Positions 24,332 through 35,999 of a DNA stretch of 64,000 nt are shown piece after piece. A program made the position numbers and the translations under genes. Each line of letters starts with the position of its first letter. Position 1 is the first letter of the stretch. Source of the DNA: Lycium barbarum (lineage: Eukaryota > Streptophyta > Magnoliopsida > Solanales > Solanaceae); the NCBI RefSeq assembly GCF_019175385.1, contig NC_083345.1, positions 7,975,205 to 8,039,204 on the forward strand, given 5' to 3'. A model generated the notes under the pieces. That model searched no databases. It was not told the DNA's origin and saw nothing but the letters and a program-made list of their open reading frames with translations.

Positions 24332-24556
24332 TCAAACGTGTCGGCGGAGAGCATTAAGGAGAGATTGACCCAAGGCCATGGATGGACAGCAGTTGTTAAT
24401 GCAGCAAACTTCATATTGTGGCTGACCATTGCAGAAGGGGCAGCTGTTGGAGCAGTACTCAGAGCACGACTCGGCATTCCCAGTGTAGCAACAAACTCCC
24501 ATGATGAGTACTAGTAGTAGCACAACAACTAATGCATTGCTATTTTTCTTCATCAT
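24332..24556 (-). CDS. Small secreted cysteine-rich peptide
   Basis: 74 aa, single exon. It has a Lys-containing N-terminus, then a strongly hydrophobic run (about residues 8-23) and a likely signal-peptidase site near residue 28-29 (Gly-Asn-Ala-Glu). The mature part of about 45 residues contains eight cysteines in the pattern CxxxCxxxCxxC then CCxxxCC, consistent with a disulfide-rich peptide in the apoplast or vacuole. I do not recognise a named family. It is not a typical defensin (no CSαβ spacing), and the spacing also differs from lipid-transfer proteins. A TATA-like element lies upstream. The preserved signal peptide, cysteines and clean frame support a real gene. Function unknown; defence or reproductive signalling are general possibilities for such peptides, not conclusions. 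Confidence 0.75.
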   Translation of the reverse strand: MMKKNSNALVVVLLLVLIMGVCCYTGNAESCSEYCSNSCPFCNGQPQYEVCCINNCCPSMALGQSLLNALRRHV

Positions 24557-24627
24557 GGCTCCTTAATTTCTCTCTTTATATATGGTCTTTATAATTGTTT
24601 GTTGGAGGAGGTTATACTTGTTCTTCA

Positions 24628-24636
24628 TATTTATAG
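24628..24636 (-). promoter_or_regulatory. TATA box of the cysteine-rich peptide gene
   Basis: On the minus strand CTATAAATA lies about 72 bases before the ATG. A second TATATAAA sits only about 20 bases before it and is too close to be the main box. Confidence 0.5.
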
Positions 24637-24766
24637 ACCAAAAAAACTGTATGTTTGCTTGATCATTAGGTCCAATAATAGAGTTTCCTGTTCATGTTTA
24701 TGAATAGCTTAATTAAGGACAAATACTTGAATTAACGGAAAAAGGTCAAAAATACCCCTAAATTAT

Positions 24767-24883
24767 GGTTGGTACATGTTTGGTCCACGTTCCCAGACAA
24801 GGAGTAGGTACCACATACTTAGGAGTTAGGAGTCCAAGCCAAAATAGGGGCGTTATCGAGGGGCCTGGCTGTCCCTCAGTCAG
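24767..24883 (+). repeat. Direct repeat, copy 1 (partner 25305-25416)
   Basis: About 115 bp sharing GGAGTAGGTACCACATAC, AGTCCAAGCCAAAATAGGGG and CGTTATCGAGGGGCCTGGCT with the second copy 0.54 kb downstream. The two differ by a short insertion and a few substitutions. Confidence 0.85.
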
Positions 24884-25127
24884 CATATATGTATCACCTC
24901 ACACAATATTTCGCCGAACTTGGGTATGCTTATAGTATCAAAACTATTTAACGAGTTCCACATAAATCATTTAAACTTCCTAAAAAATATCTAATTAAGC
25001 GTAGAAGTAAAAATATGAATTTTTGAATACTGAAAAATGCCATTAAAAATAGGAAGAACGGTACCAAACAAAAGTTTTAAGATAGTGTAATTTTTGTCCT
25101 TGGGTAATAGCTTTTGTAGCAACCATC

Positions 25128-25185
25128 AATAATTCATTTCTCGAACGACTATGACAAATAATTCATTTCTCGAACGACTATGACA
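25128..25185 (+). repeat. 29-bp tandem duplication
   Basis: The unit AATAATTCATTTCTCGAACG...ATGACA occurs twice in perfect tandem. Confidence 0.9.
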
Positions 25186-25304
25186 AATGTAAGTAAGCAA
25201 GAAAGACCGGCATGAGAATCCATCAACCATTTACTACAATAGTACAAGTAGAATAAAAATATAGAGGCATGGAATAAACGTGTTAGTAATTCACTGACCT
25301 TGTT

Positions 25305-25416
25305 GGTTGGTCCATGTTCGGTCCACGTTCCCATACAAGGAGTAGGTACCACATACACAGGAGTCCAAGCCAAAATAGGGGCGTTATCGAGGGGCCTGGC
25401 TGTCCCTATCAGTCAG
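25305..25416 (+). repeat. Direct repeat, copy 2 (partner 24767-24883)
   Basis: Second copy of the repeat described at 24767. Neither copy contains a coding frame I can support. Confidence 0.85.
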
Positions 25417-25550
25417 TAAATGTTGGTCCAAGTTATGTCGTCTCAATAAATGAAGGAAAATTAAATGTCATAATTATTTCTAAAAGCTATTTATAAATTA
25501 TAATTATCTTTTATAATAATTATATTTCGTAGCTACTATACATGAGGCGA

Positions 25551-25740
25551 GCTGTAGTTGGAGTGGTCATTGAGCATGTGCTTTGTCCTTGCGCGCCCAG
25601 GTTCGAATCCCGTTGGCCACATTCTTTTTTTGAGAAATTGCAATTTCGGTTGTATTTTCGTGTATTTCTTTGTATTTATATTTCAGATAGCAACCTTACA
25701 GCTGTACTTAAAAACACGGAAATACAGCCGAAATTGTAAA
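25551..25740 (+). mobile_element. SINE-like element with tRNA-derived head
   Basis: A near-perfect Pol III B box, GGTTCGAATCCCG, at about 25601 is preceded by an A-box-like TAGTTGGAGTGGTCATTGAG. Behind it a 23-bp imperfect inverted repeat (CAATTTCGGTTGTATTTTCG at 25641 against 25714-25736) forms a long hairpin. It does not fold as a tRNA (no acceptor stem), so it is read as a SINE or composite repeat. Confidence 0.5.
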
Positions 25741-27500
25741 GGTAGCTAAGGTTTGTAAATTGCAAATTTGTAGTTATATATTGTTAAGAGCTTATAAAAG
25801 GTAGTTGTTTATGTAAGTTGCCCTTTAATATAACTATACGTGGATATGCATCAATTAAAGACGATCATTTTTCTGATCTAATAAAGTGTTATTTTTATGG
25901 GCTACATATAAATCTTTTGTTATAAGGTATGGATTTTATATGCGTAGAAACTAGTTAACTTTTCAGTTATAATTAGTGGGTTCATAACTGAAGAGTTGCA
26001 CCTCTTTTGAAAGGTTACATTTAAAAAGTTATGTCTCTTCCGAAGAGGTGCCTCGCTGTTATAGATTAGTTGTGGTCTCTAAGTCTGTTACTAATTCTTT
26101 TCATTTTTGGCCCATTGAGAGAAGTGTCACAAAGAAAGTAACAAGACTTAGAAGATCATGACTTATTTTTATAATGGATAAAAGGTAAGTGTCCTTACTG
26201 TCCTTCTAAGAATTCATATTACTGTCTAATGATTTACTAGCGATCATGTGTTGTTAATTGAGTTTTCCAACATCCTATACTGGAGGGGAGCCAAATACGC
26301 ATAAAATATATAGGGGTTCCAAAGTATCATGCCTTAAAATCTTGTCACATACATATATGAATCAGAAGAATACTGAATATTACTGTATGGCTAGTGAAGA
26401 AAGAAGGTAACCAAATTACTGATTGCAGATTGTGATTTCAGTTTTTCTTTGTGTCTTCAAATTTAGGGGAGCTCTTCCAGATTCCAAGCGTACTACCTCA
26501 TAACAAAACGTCTCGTTACCCTCATAAGTTACCTTTTTAACTCAAATGTTTTCTTGAAGTCCTTATCAGAGCAATAGTAACCATAGTTAATATCATTGGT
26601 TAACAAAATGAAATCTGCTACATTTAATTATTTAACGTGTAACACGTCTGGAGTAGAATTGGAGGAAATGGAGAGATCTCTTACTGCATAGTTGCCAAAT
26701 CCCTGCACTGTAACTTCATGCTAATTAAAAAAGGGTCAAAGAATCAAATTTACCCTCTAAGTATGATTTATAATTTAAATTTATCATCCGTCAAAGTTTG
26801 GGATCAAATTTGTCCTCCCCGTTAAGATATTTGATATGTTTGCCTTTTTATGGATGGACGTCCACATCACAAAAAAAAAAATAGCCACGTTGGATTCACA
26901 TCAGATTTACGTAGGTAACTCGTACCCAACTCAATAAACCCATAACCTGACCCGTATTCCCATCCCATAAATATTTTTTCAACCCTAGATCATTTTTTTT
27001 TCTGCAATATACTGAAGGTAGAAATTGAATCATCTGAATCACAATACAAAAAAACAAAAATTAAAATAAAACATATAATACTAAAAATAAAATAAACATT
27101 ATAAGGGTTGGGTATAGAGAGAGTAGTAATGAGAAGTAATAATTCCATCATTGAATTTCCAGTCAAATTGCTCACAAACCTGGAAAGGCAAATTGTCAAA
27201 AAATCAAATCATAACAAAATGGAAAAATTAGAGATTTGTAGTTGATAGAAAAATAATGAGAAGAAATCGTAACAGTTCCCTAAGATGTTTGTTTGGATTG
27301 AATGTTGTCAGAGAACCCATCGTCGGTAACGGAGATGGCAAAGTTCGTTAAGTGTGTGAGCAGTGAACTGTTGCACCGGTGAACTTGAAACAGTTTTGAA
27401 TCGGAACTTCAAAGACTATTCGAGCAAAGGAGATGAATTTAAAAAAGAACAGGCCGCACAATGATAGGTGTTCTTTATATTTATCTAACAAAAGTACTTA
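25741..27500. other. Spacer, no gene recognised
   Basis: AT-rich. The stretch near 26725-26880 resembles half of the 'not more than X, in ml'-type foldback MITE family seen at 23671. No credible exon, promoter or RNA gene was found. Confidence 0.45.
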
Positions 27501-27743
27501 GAGTCTGTTTGGATGGGCTTATGCCTATCCAAAAAAATAAGTTGGGGTAGTCTAATTTTTTTTTTTTTTTGGCTTATAAGTTGTTTTCAACTTATAAGCT
27601 GCTTTAGATAAGCTAAGTCAAATGGGTCCAAATATTTTTTTAAGCTTATTTTAAGTACAAAATGACTTTAAGCTGGCCAGACAAACACTCAAAAAAGCTG
27701 AAAACAACTTATAAGCAACTTATGAGCCAATCCAAACGGGCTC
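27501..27743. mobile_element. Tourist-like (PIF/Harbinger) MITE
   Basis: 243 bp with inverted ends GAGTCTGTTTGGATGGGCTT and, reverse-complemented, GAGCCCGTTTGGATTGGCTC. Flanking 3-bp TTA duplications are at 27498-27500 and 27744-27746. An internal inverted pair of AGTTGTTTTCAACTTATAAG-type sequences extends the fold. Confidence 0.85.
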
Positions 27744-27746
27744 TTA

Positions 27747-28439
27747 GTATTTAGTACTTTGGGCTTTTGATGTTTATTCATGTTATGAAATCGAAGAAAT
27801 GAGAGAGATCGAGAATGAACAGAACGCATTGCATTGTTTCTTTCACTGAATATAAAAGACTAATCACTATTTATAGAGAACTAAAGAAAATAAAATAAAA
27901 TGAAATATGCAATTTTTCTTATAGATACTAAACTAAAAGAAAATAAATATTTTATATTTAATGTAGATCCTTAACTTAGAAAGAACATAAATATTTTAGT
28001 ATATTCGTAAATGAAAAAAAAGTAAATATTACCATTAATGTAAATCATAACAGAGAAGGAAAGTAAATTTTAACAATTCAAGTTTCATTTTTTATGCATT
28101 TTCCGTTATTTGATTTGTTTAACCTCAACTTTTGCTTCTTATCTAGAAAGGGTTTGTAGTTATCGGTTAATTTTTGTGTGGTTATGTGTTGTATGTTGTG
28201 TTCTTGAGCCTTTTTCTGATTTTATATTATATATCATACGCATGTTTAAACACTTTCTTTTTTATGATTTTAAAGAGTTTGAATATATTGATATGGGATA
28301 AATGTGCAATGTACGAAAAATAATTCTTCTAAATATAAGAGGATCAAGTTCTTTAATATAGTGATTTAGTAACCTCATAAAAGTACAGACTACCATCAAG
28401 ATTTGATGGACATTACTAAACTCGGATTTTTTTTGTTTG
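27747..28439. other. Spacer upstream of the S-protein homolog
   Basis: AT-rich, no gene recognised. Confidence 0.45.
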
Positions 28440-28446
28440 TATAAAA
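28440..28446 (+). promoter_or_regulatory. TATA box of the S-protein homolog
   Basis: TATAAAA lies 55 bases before the ATG at 28495. Confidence 0.5.
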
Positions 28447-28494
28447 CACCATGGCCCCTCTATCCCCTCACTTTCAATACTTATCTTTTCTCAT

Positions 28495-28944
28495 ATGGCT
28501 CTCTCGTTCATCAACATCTTCTTCTTATTGTTATTGATCACTCCTTTTGACCTTTCATTAGCAAAAAAATGTATATTTTCCACTAAGTATCAGGTACATG
28601 TTATCAACAAACTTCCTTCTAATTTTCCAAAACTGCAAATTCACTGCGCGTCGAAGAATAGAGAAATTGGGAACCAATTTCTTCCCGTAGATGGGGACTT
28701 AAGTTGGTCGTTTTGCGGGAAATTTTTGAATAATATTTTGTACTTCTGTCACTTTTGGTGGGGTTCAAAGGATACATCTATTCATGTGTTTGACAAACCA
28801 AACTATTGCATCAAAGATGGACAAAATTGAAATCTTTTGAATTATTGTAAATGGGAGGTGAGATCAGATGGTTTTTATTTGGAACAATATAATGCTGATA
28901 ATGGAACATATTATATGGATCGCTATTTTGAGTGGTCTAATTAG
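28495..28944 (+). pseudogene. Plant self-incompatibility S1-type secreted protein (SPH) with premature TGA
   Basis: A single-exon frame of 149 codons plus final TAG (28942-28944). The N-terminal hydrophobic signal peptide spans about residues 1-23 and is followed by the S1 domain: conserved V-x-V-x-N-x-L near residue 35, G-D-x-x-W-S-F at about 66-72, a central W-W, Y-C before the break, and Y-C-K-W-x-V-x-x-D-G-F-Y-L after it. A TGA at 28828-28830 (codon 112) cuts the protein before this last conserved block, yet the following 37 codons stay open and keep family residues. Family members are small secreted proteins; the founder is the stigma determinant of poppy, and most others are of unknown function. 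It is probably a recent pseudogene, or the TGA is a rare allele or sequencing error. Confidence 0.85.
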
Positions 28945-30173
28945 GGAATATGATGTTTTGCTTGTGTTCTTGTTTATGTAAAGTGAGAAGGAAAAATAAG
29001 ATTGAATTTTAGTGTTGCTTTCGTTCTTATTTATTCTTGTGTTTTTATTTTGGAAAAAAATTCAGATTTGCCCCTGTACTTTGCAAACAAATTATCTTTG
29101 CCCTCAATTAGAGGTTTGATTCATCCGTATTCCCTCCATTATAATTTTGATTCGAAATTTGTCCTTAATTATTAACCGACCAACATTATATATATAGCTA
29201 GGGAAAATGTCTAAATTAATTCTTATGGCTGGAAATTGCTCTTAATCACACGGACCAACATTTATCCTTATATAGAACAATGGAATACCACTCAAAAGTG
29301 GCAGATAGATGTTACAAATTCATTTCTTTATCAGATATAATGCAACTCATTTTTCATGGTGGAAATCAATTTTATGGCTTCACTTTTGGTACTTGACTCG
29401 ATACATATAGGGATTATTAATTTTTTTGGATCCTTGTCATCGATTAGGATTAAAGATCCCCTCCATTGATGTTTGGTCCAGTTTTATTTAATGGTATTAC
29501 CGATTTATTACATGTATCAATTTTATTATTTCATGGTTGAGATTTCTTTTGTAGTAGTTATCTAAAAATGATAAAAATAGTATTTAATACAAATTTAAAT
29601 ATGCAAACACTAACAGCGGCCGTCTATATCAACGAGCCTCACACCCAAATGCAACCCCCATGATTCATAGTACAGTCCAACAAATTTATTCTGACAAATT
29701 ACAAATGTTTTGTTTTCTTTTGAAGTCGATATTTCTGATGTTTTCGAAAAGTAATATGACAAGTATAATTTGTTTCAGATCGACATAAAACTTAAATAAT
29801 GAGATTCATATGAAGTTAAATGAATTTTAAAATAGGGATATATCTTATGATTACGAGTGTTCAAACCAAATCGTAAAAATAATACCAAATCGAAAACTGT
29901 AATCAAATCGATAAGAAAAAATTGGCTAGGATTGATTTGGTATCGAGTAATAAAAAATTGAACCAAACCAATATATAAATATATCATTTTTGTTATTTTT
30001 TTAAGATTTTATGTAGAGTTTTCCTTAAAAGCATGTCAAGAAATAATTCTCGTTGGATGTAATATTTAATAGAATTATACGATACATTCATTTCTATATA
30101 TATTTTGAAGGTCAAACTCATCGGGACACTTGACAAGATATTTCACTTAGACACCTCAACTAATAGTCTGTTT
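28945..30173. other. Spacer, no gene recognised
   Basis: Near 29055-29195 it contains diverged sequence of the MITE family seen at 23671. Otherwise AT-rich. Confidence 0.45.
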
Positions 30174-30541
30174 GGCCAAACTTATAAAATCAACTTATTT
30201 TTAAAAGTACTTTTAAAAAAAAATAGTTTTCAAAAAAGCACTTTTAGCGAAAAGCAGTTTGTGTCTGGCCAATTAATTAAAAAAACACTTTTAAGCAGCA
30301 ATTAGTGTTTAGCCAAACTTTTAAAAGGTGCTTCTATTTGTATTTTTCTCAAAATTATTTTTCAAAAAAGTGCTTTTGGGCAAAAACTGTTTTTTTAGCT
30401 TTTAAAAACTGTTTCTGCTACTCTCCAGAAGCACTTATTTTCTCTCAAAAGCTTGGCCAAACACCTCACTTTTTTTCAAATAAGCACTTATTAAAACAAT
30501 AAATATTTTTAGGGAAAAAATAAATTTGATCAAACAGGCTA
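30174..30541. mobile_element. MITE with TAGYCTGTTTG ends
   Basis: 368 bp. The ends are TAGTCTGTTTGGCCAAACTT and, reverse-complemented, TAGCCTGTTTGATCAAATTT. A flanking TAA on both sides (30171-30173 and 30542-30544) suggests a 3-bp target duplication, as in the PIF/Harbinger superfamily. Internally it is full of AGCACTTTT/AAAAGTGCT inverted motifs. Confidence 0.8.
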
Positions 30542-30544
30542 TAA

Positions 30545-33500
30545 TCCTTATATCTATTGAGCACTCAGATTACATGAAATTTGTTCCAATTAGACTCTTT
30601 TTACTGAGATGACATGATGAGTGTAATATACTCAAAATCAGGGCGTGAGAGGTTCACTTAAGCAATTTTTATTTTATTTTTCTCTTCTTCTTCCCCATTT
30701 TTCCATCCACTATCTCCCACCATTTCTGCAAACTTAAACTCCTTCCATGATGGTCAAATTTGGTCTCTTCAGTTGCAAATTGAAAGAAGATGGGTCATTC
30801 CAATCAAAGTTTCCTCTTCCATATCCCGATTTCTCTTCATCCCTTTAAGCCATTCCCACTAATTCAATTGAAAACAATATATCATCACCTTCGTTGCTTT
30901 ACAGTATTCATCCATATGGACTACTGATTAGATTTCACAACGAGACTATTTTTGGATTTCCAAGAGTCAATCGCCTTAATATAGTTTCTTATTTATTGCT
31001 ATTGTTTTTGCTTCTTCTCTTTGAGGATTGAATATCGGAGCAGCAAATTGAAGAAGAGATTTGGTATTTTTGTTTGTGAAATTCATAGAAGAGACTGGAG
31101 AAAAAAGGAATTATTACTAGGCTTCCACAGTTCCGGTCCAGTCTAATAGCCCATAGAAGATGGATAACAAATCAATGTCGCTTCAACGGCAGGTGAAAAT
31201 TCTTGTCAATCGCAGGTGTCTCCCGATGGGTTTGACCTATTTTGAATAATACTTAATTTAACATGTATCATCACTCTTATATCAATCGTTGTTGACATGC
31301 GTCAATTTATTTATTCTTTCATGTTTATATTTCAAGATATATTAAACTTTTATATTTTCGTCGAGTTCGAGGCTAACCAAATAACTATTGTGTTCAATGT
31401 TATCTAGACTTATATTGATTTATCAAATCTTTATGAATCACTCCAAAAAATAAGATCCACATAGTATTCATGTGACCAAGAAAAACCGGAAAACCCGACA
31501 AAATCGAAACAACCAAACATATATACTCACAATCACTTTTATGTTTCAGTATCTTGACCTTAATAATTCAGATTAACTAAAAAATAAAATTGACATAAAT
31601 CATATGGTAAATTATTTCTTGAAGCTTTTGTGATCAATCTCGAAAAAATTTGCCTGCAAAATGTATATAACATCTATACGTTAATAGATAAATGTGTATT
31701 AGCGCCAAGGTTTCTCCTGTGTTGATTTTGATGATAACAAATCAATATAAATTTTATTAACGGAGCATTTACTTAATTGTTGAAAATTCTTTTTTTATGC
31801 AGGTTTAGATGATGAAGGATTTTGTGAAGATCCAAACAAAAATAATGAAGGAAGATATTTCCAAGCTTAATGGAAGGAATAACTTTTGAAAGCTATGGAA
31901 GGAAGCTTGCCAAAATCTGGAAGGAAGATCTGCTACTTCAAGGGAAGAATATTACTCTGATTTTATGGAAAAAAATTCTACAAAAGGAAAACATCAAGAT
32001 CAATATGTTATTTAGGAAAGGTCCAAATTTCATGGAGTATCAAGATATGCTAGAAGTTTCAAGTGTACAAAAGAGTTCACATTTTGAGTGATTAAAGTTT
32101 AAATTCAGATAGATATGATTATATTGGAATTAATAAAAATCTAGACCAAGGTCAAACGGAGAGGATCTTGATATTCTCTTGCACTTAAATAAGATCTCAT
32201 ATTTGTACAATCCAGAGAGAAAGAGTTCAGAGAAACTATTCGAGAGAATATTAGTTACTCTGGAAAGAAGATATCCTATGAAAGGAAAGATCTCTAGAGA
32301 TGTTCAAATTTGAATATATTTGCTTCAAGTTTGGAAGGAAGGTGATGAATTTACTATAATTTTAAGGAAAGATTATTCCGAAGATTCCCTGAGTTACTAT
32401 AAGCTTTGTTATGGGAATAAATTATATTTCTAAGACCTATTATGAAAAGGAAAGAATCTCAAATTATTACTGTATGATTGAGGATTCCCCAAGTGTTCCA
32501 TAATTTATGGAAGTAAATGAAGAAGCATATTTGGAAAAGAAAATATGGAGTGTCTAGATGTTATGTAAATATATTCAAAACTGAAGTACACTTTATATTG
32601 GAAACGGTTAGACACTCCATTAATCTCACTTTAGAAAAGATGTGTCTCTTTGTTTGTCTAAAAAACTGAAGAAGATAAAGAGTTGCAATTAATTATATAA
32701 CATATATCAAATTCATCTACAGAATAACAAATTATATTTGAATGGTCTTCTTGTTTCAATCTATTCATTCAAAGTATTGCTCTTTATCATAAATTAATTG
32801 TGGTGCTAATGGACAAATTGTCGTTATTCATGTCTATGTTCATAAAGGAATCATGACATTTATTTAGAGGCGTATAATATATTGGTATTCATCTCTCACG
32901 TAGATTTTATTCTTTACAAGAAATTGATTGATGAGTGCATAGTGGAGAATTTGTCAATGTTAATTGTGAGTATACCACAATAGTACTTGTTAATATTTGA
33001 TTCTTGCCTTTCCATGCTTGATTTAAGGGGCCGTCCATGTATTTGGCTTTCAAATTAACTTGAATTCAATAAGAGGATCTCTTTGTGTTGATAGGACATC
33101 ATATCATTCAACGCATTAAAAATTAAGTGGAAAGACTCAAAAAGTTGTTTGTAAAATTTGCTTTTAAGTCTTTTTCTTTACCTTTCTAACACATGATTGG
33201 CAAGTGAACTAAGATTTTTGAATGTGGAGACATCCAAAAAGAAAATAAATGAAAGGTTCTATTTAATTTCTATCAATTTTCCCTCTTCAAGACGTTGAAT
33301 GGCAAGTTGTTCTATCAACACAAAGAACTCACAAGTAATTTGCTAGAACGATCACAAATTATGAACTATACTGCATTTATACTACCGCTTCAAGAAGCTC
33401 TTGTGTAATTTTATGGATGTTTCAATCGGTAATGGCCTAAAAAATTTGAACTTCCTTGTTTTATTTGAAAATTTAACAAAAGGAATTTTCAAAATCCTCT

Positions 33501-34361
33501 TTCATCACTTTACAAGAAAATAAGCTCAAGGTTTATGTATGACCTACAATACAATAATTTATATAGTCAAGCACCAAAAAATAAATTAATTAATAAATAA
33601 AAAAGAAAAATGAAAAATGTGAGTACAAACACGAAAAATGTAAGATTAATATATAAATTTAACTTTTCTATACAAAAATGACGACCCGAAATTAAGTTTC
33701 CAAGAAGAAAGGATTGCCTGTGGGTATATACATAACTGCTTCAGTAGCTCTTTTCCGCAATAACAAATTGACTAAAAATCTCTTCAGTCTTCCATTCTCA
33801 TCAAAACTTTCATTCATTATTGCCTTGTATCTCGAAAAGCTATTTGTACTTGTTAAAAATTATAAATAAAAAATAATAATTCTCATTTTTTATTTAGCTT
33901 AATTTGTTATTTTCCTCTTCGAGTAATTAAATTTACTAAGTTAGACGAACATTCATTTGTGTAGGATTTTCATTATATAAGAGATTTAAGTCTTTAATTT
34001 TGAAAAACAAGAATAACAATAATGTATTTGTATAGAATTTACATAATATGGGGGTGGATTTGCAGTTGTTTCATATTGCAGGGGCATCTTAGTGTAATTT
34101 ACTCTTTTTTTTTATTTTAAAACTATTGAAATCTTCCACTTGTAGCTTGTTTCATTTATCTATCAGATGCTGCATTCAGTACCAAGAAAAGCAGTAGGTG
34201 GGCGGTATGTACGCTTCCGGCGTTAATAAGAGATTTCAGCTTTCATAATAATCGAGTCGCCTAAGTTAGACTTACTAACATGAAATTGGATTACTCGTAC
34301 CCAAAGCAACAGCGGACCAAGAAATGCTAAATTTATTCATTTCGACTATAGTTTTACAAAC
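30545..34361. other. Long AT-rich spacer, probably decayed retroelement sequence
   Basis: No gene I can support. The stretch at about 31690-32100, with its TTTTGATGATAACAAATCAA motif followed by a purine-rich region, resembles the flank of old Copia-type LTRs, but no LTR pair or pol motif is visible. The remainder shows nothing recognisable. Confidence 0.4.
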
Positions 34362-34873
34362 TTCGGGAAGCGAGAATGAGATGGTTTGGGCATGTGAAGA
34401 GGAGAGACACGGATGCCCCAGTGCGGAAGTGTGAGAGGTTGGCTATGGATGGTTTCAAAAGAGGTAGGAGTAGGCCGAAGAAGTATTGGGGAGAGGTGAT
34501 TAGACATGATATGACGCAGTTATAGCTCACCGAGGACATGACCATAGATAGGAGGGTATGGAGGACTCAGATTAGGGTGGAGGACTAGTAGATAGTCTCG
34601 TTTATCCTTTCATATTAGTAATCGCATTATCGCGCTATAGTTTCTTGTGCTTTGATTTCCGCTATTATTTGTTATTTCCTGTACTTTGATTATCTTATTT
34701 TATGTGTGGTAGCTACTATCCCTTTGCAAACTACTTCATCATGACTTAATTGCTTTCGTTATTTTCATTTCAATATCACTTTGAATTTCTTGGTCTTATC
34801 TGACATTTTTTTTATGCTTTCTATTGAGCCGAGGGTCTTTCGGAAACAACTGTCCTACCTTGATAGGAGTAAG
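34362..34873 (+). mobile_element. RTE-type LINE, 3' fragment
   Basis: The + strand from 34362 encodes the conserved C-terminus of plant RTE-like LINE polyproteins (R-W-F-G-H-V, then A-P-V-R-x-C-E-R-L, then R-P-K-K-Y-W). It contains one in-frame TAG where CAG is expected, and then the terminal stop at about 34587. An untranslated region follows and ends in GAGGGTCTTTCGGAAACAAC and TAGGAGTAAG, the tail shared with the TS SINEs. The 5' part is missing, as is usual for LINEs, and the extreme 3' end is also missing, because dioxygenase sequence begins directly after it. Confidence 0.8.
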
Positions 34874-35898
34874 ATCAATCAAAGGCTGCAAACTGGAGGG
34901 ATTCCTTGAACATTTCTAGGATAGTTTCTGGTTATACTGAACCTGAAGAAATACCAGCAGTTTGCAGGTAAGTACTCTGCACCAGTCCTATGCTAGTTGA
35001 AATTTGTTAGGTAAAGATCAGAACTATTGAATTTAGTAAGATCAATTGTAGTTTTTTATGTTCTAGCTTTGCTCAAGTAGGATCTAAAATAAGTGACACT
35101 GAAATTCACGGAAAGGGTAAAATTATTTGGCATGCTAGATTAGAGTATCTTGAATCTTTAAAAAAAATTGTAACTTAGTAATCTCTGATATTTTCTTGAT
35201 GTCCAGGAAACCATCCAATGAGTACTTAAATTATGTCATAATAAAACTAGGAGAAACTCTTGTTGACTTACTATCAGAAGCGCTCGGGCTAAAACCAGAT
35301 CATTTAAAAGCCATGGAATGTGACAAAAGGACAAGGGTTGGTATGCCACTACTACCCAGCATGCCCACAGCCAGAGCTAACTCTTGGTGCCGATAAGCAT
35401 ACAGATCCATCTTTCTTCACCATCCTGCTTCAAGATCAAAATGGCGGCCTTTATGTCGTGCATAATAACCAATTTTTTGATGTTGAACCAATTGAACATG
35501 GTTTGGTTGTTAATATTGGTGACCTTCTACAGGTTTGCAACAAAATACACAACTATTTGTTCTGATTTATCTTCATGTAGTTACAAATCGTTACTCATCT
35601 GTGTCTGATTTTGTAACAGAACCTATCAAATGGCAAGTTTGTAAGTGTAAATCATAGAGTTGTAGCGAATAAAGTAGGACCAAGGATGTCAGCGGCATGC
35701 TTCTTTACTGGTGTTTCTGAACCTCCAAAGATGCTTGGTCCAATCAAAGAGCTCATATCAGAAGAAAACCCCCCACTATATAAGGAATTTCTTGTGAGCG
35801 ATTACATCACTAAGTTTTTCTCCAAGCCACTTGATAAGTCTGGTCTTGATCTTTTCAGACTGCGAAGAGTGACCAGGCGCCAAATCGCGCAGCAGTGA
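34874..35898 (+). pseudogene. Truncated, frameshifted paralog of the 2-oxoglutarate dioxygenase
   Basis: Same exon structure as the gene at 39-1983: the end of exon 1 (34874-34967, about 30 codons), exon 2 (35207-35532) and exon 3 (35620-35898), with intact GT/AG sites. About the first 145 codons are absent. In exon 2 an extra A in the run at about 35326-35329 shifts the frame just before the conserved C-H-Y-Y-P-A-C-P block. After the shift the iron site (H-T-D and N-H-R) and R-x-S are still readable. The tail after Phe-Arg-Leu is 11 residues and differs from the intact copy. It cannot make an active enzyme. Confidence 0.92.
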
Positions 35899-35999
35899 AC
35901 ATCAGTATAATGTTTATGCAGAACAATGTCCAAGTTTATGGTTTGCTATACAATAATGCTTTAACAACGACTACTGTATTATCTAAGTACTTTTGGTAG

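Noticed and set aside
25551..25625. tRNA gene suggested by GGTTCGAATCCCG
   Set aside because: No pairing acceptor or anticodon stem; better explained as the head of a SINE.
31870..32091. 73-codon plus-strand frame rich in Lys
   Set aside because: Purine-rich AT-rich sequence beside possible LTR relics, with no conserved motif.
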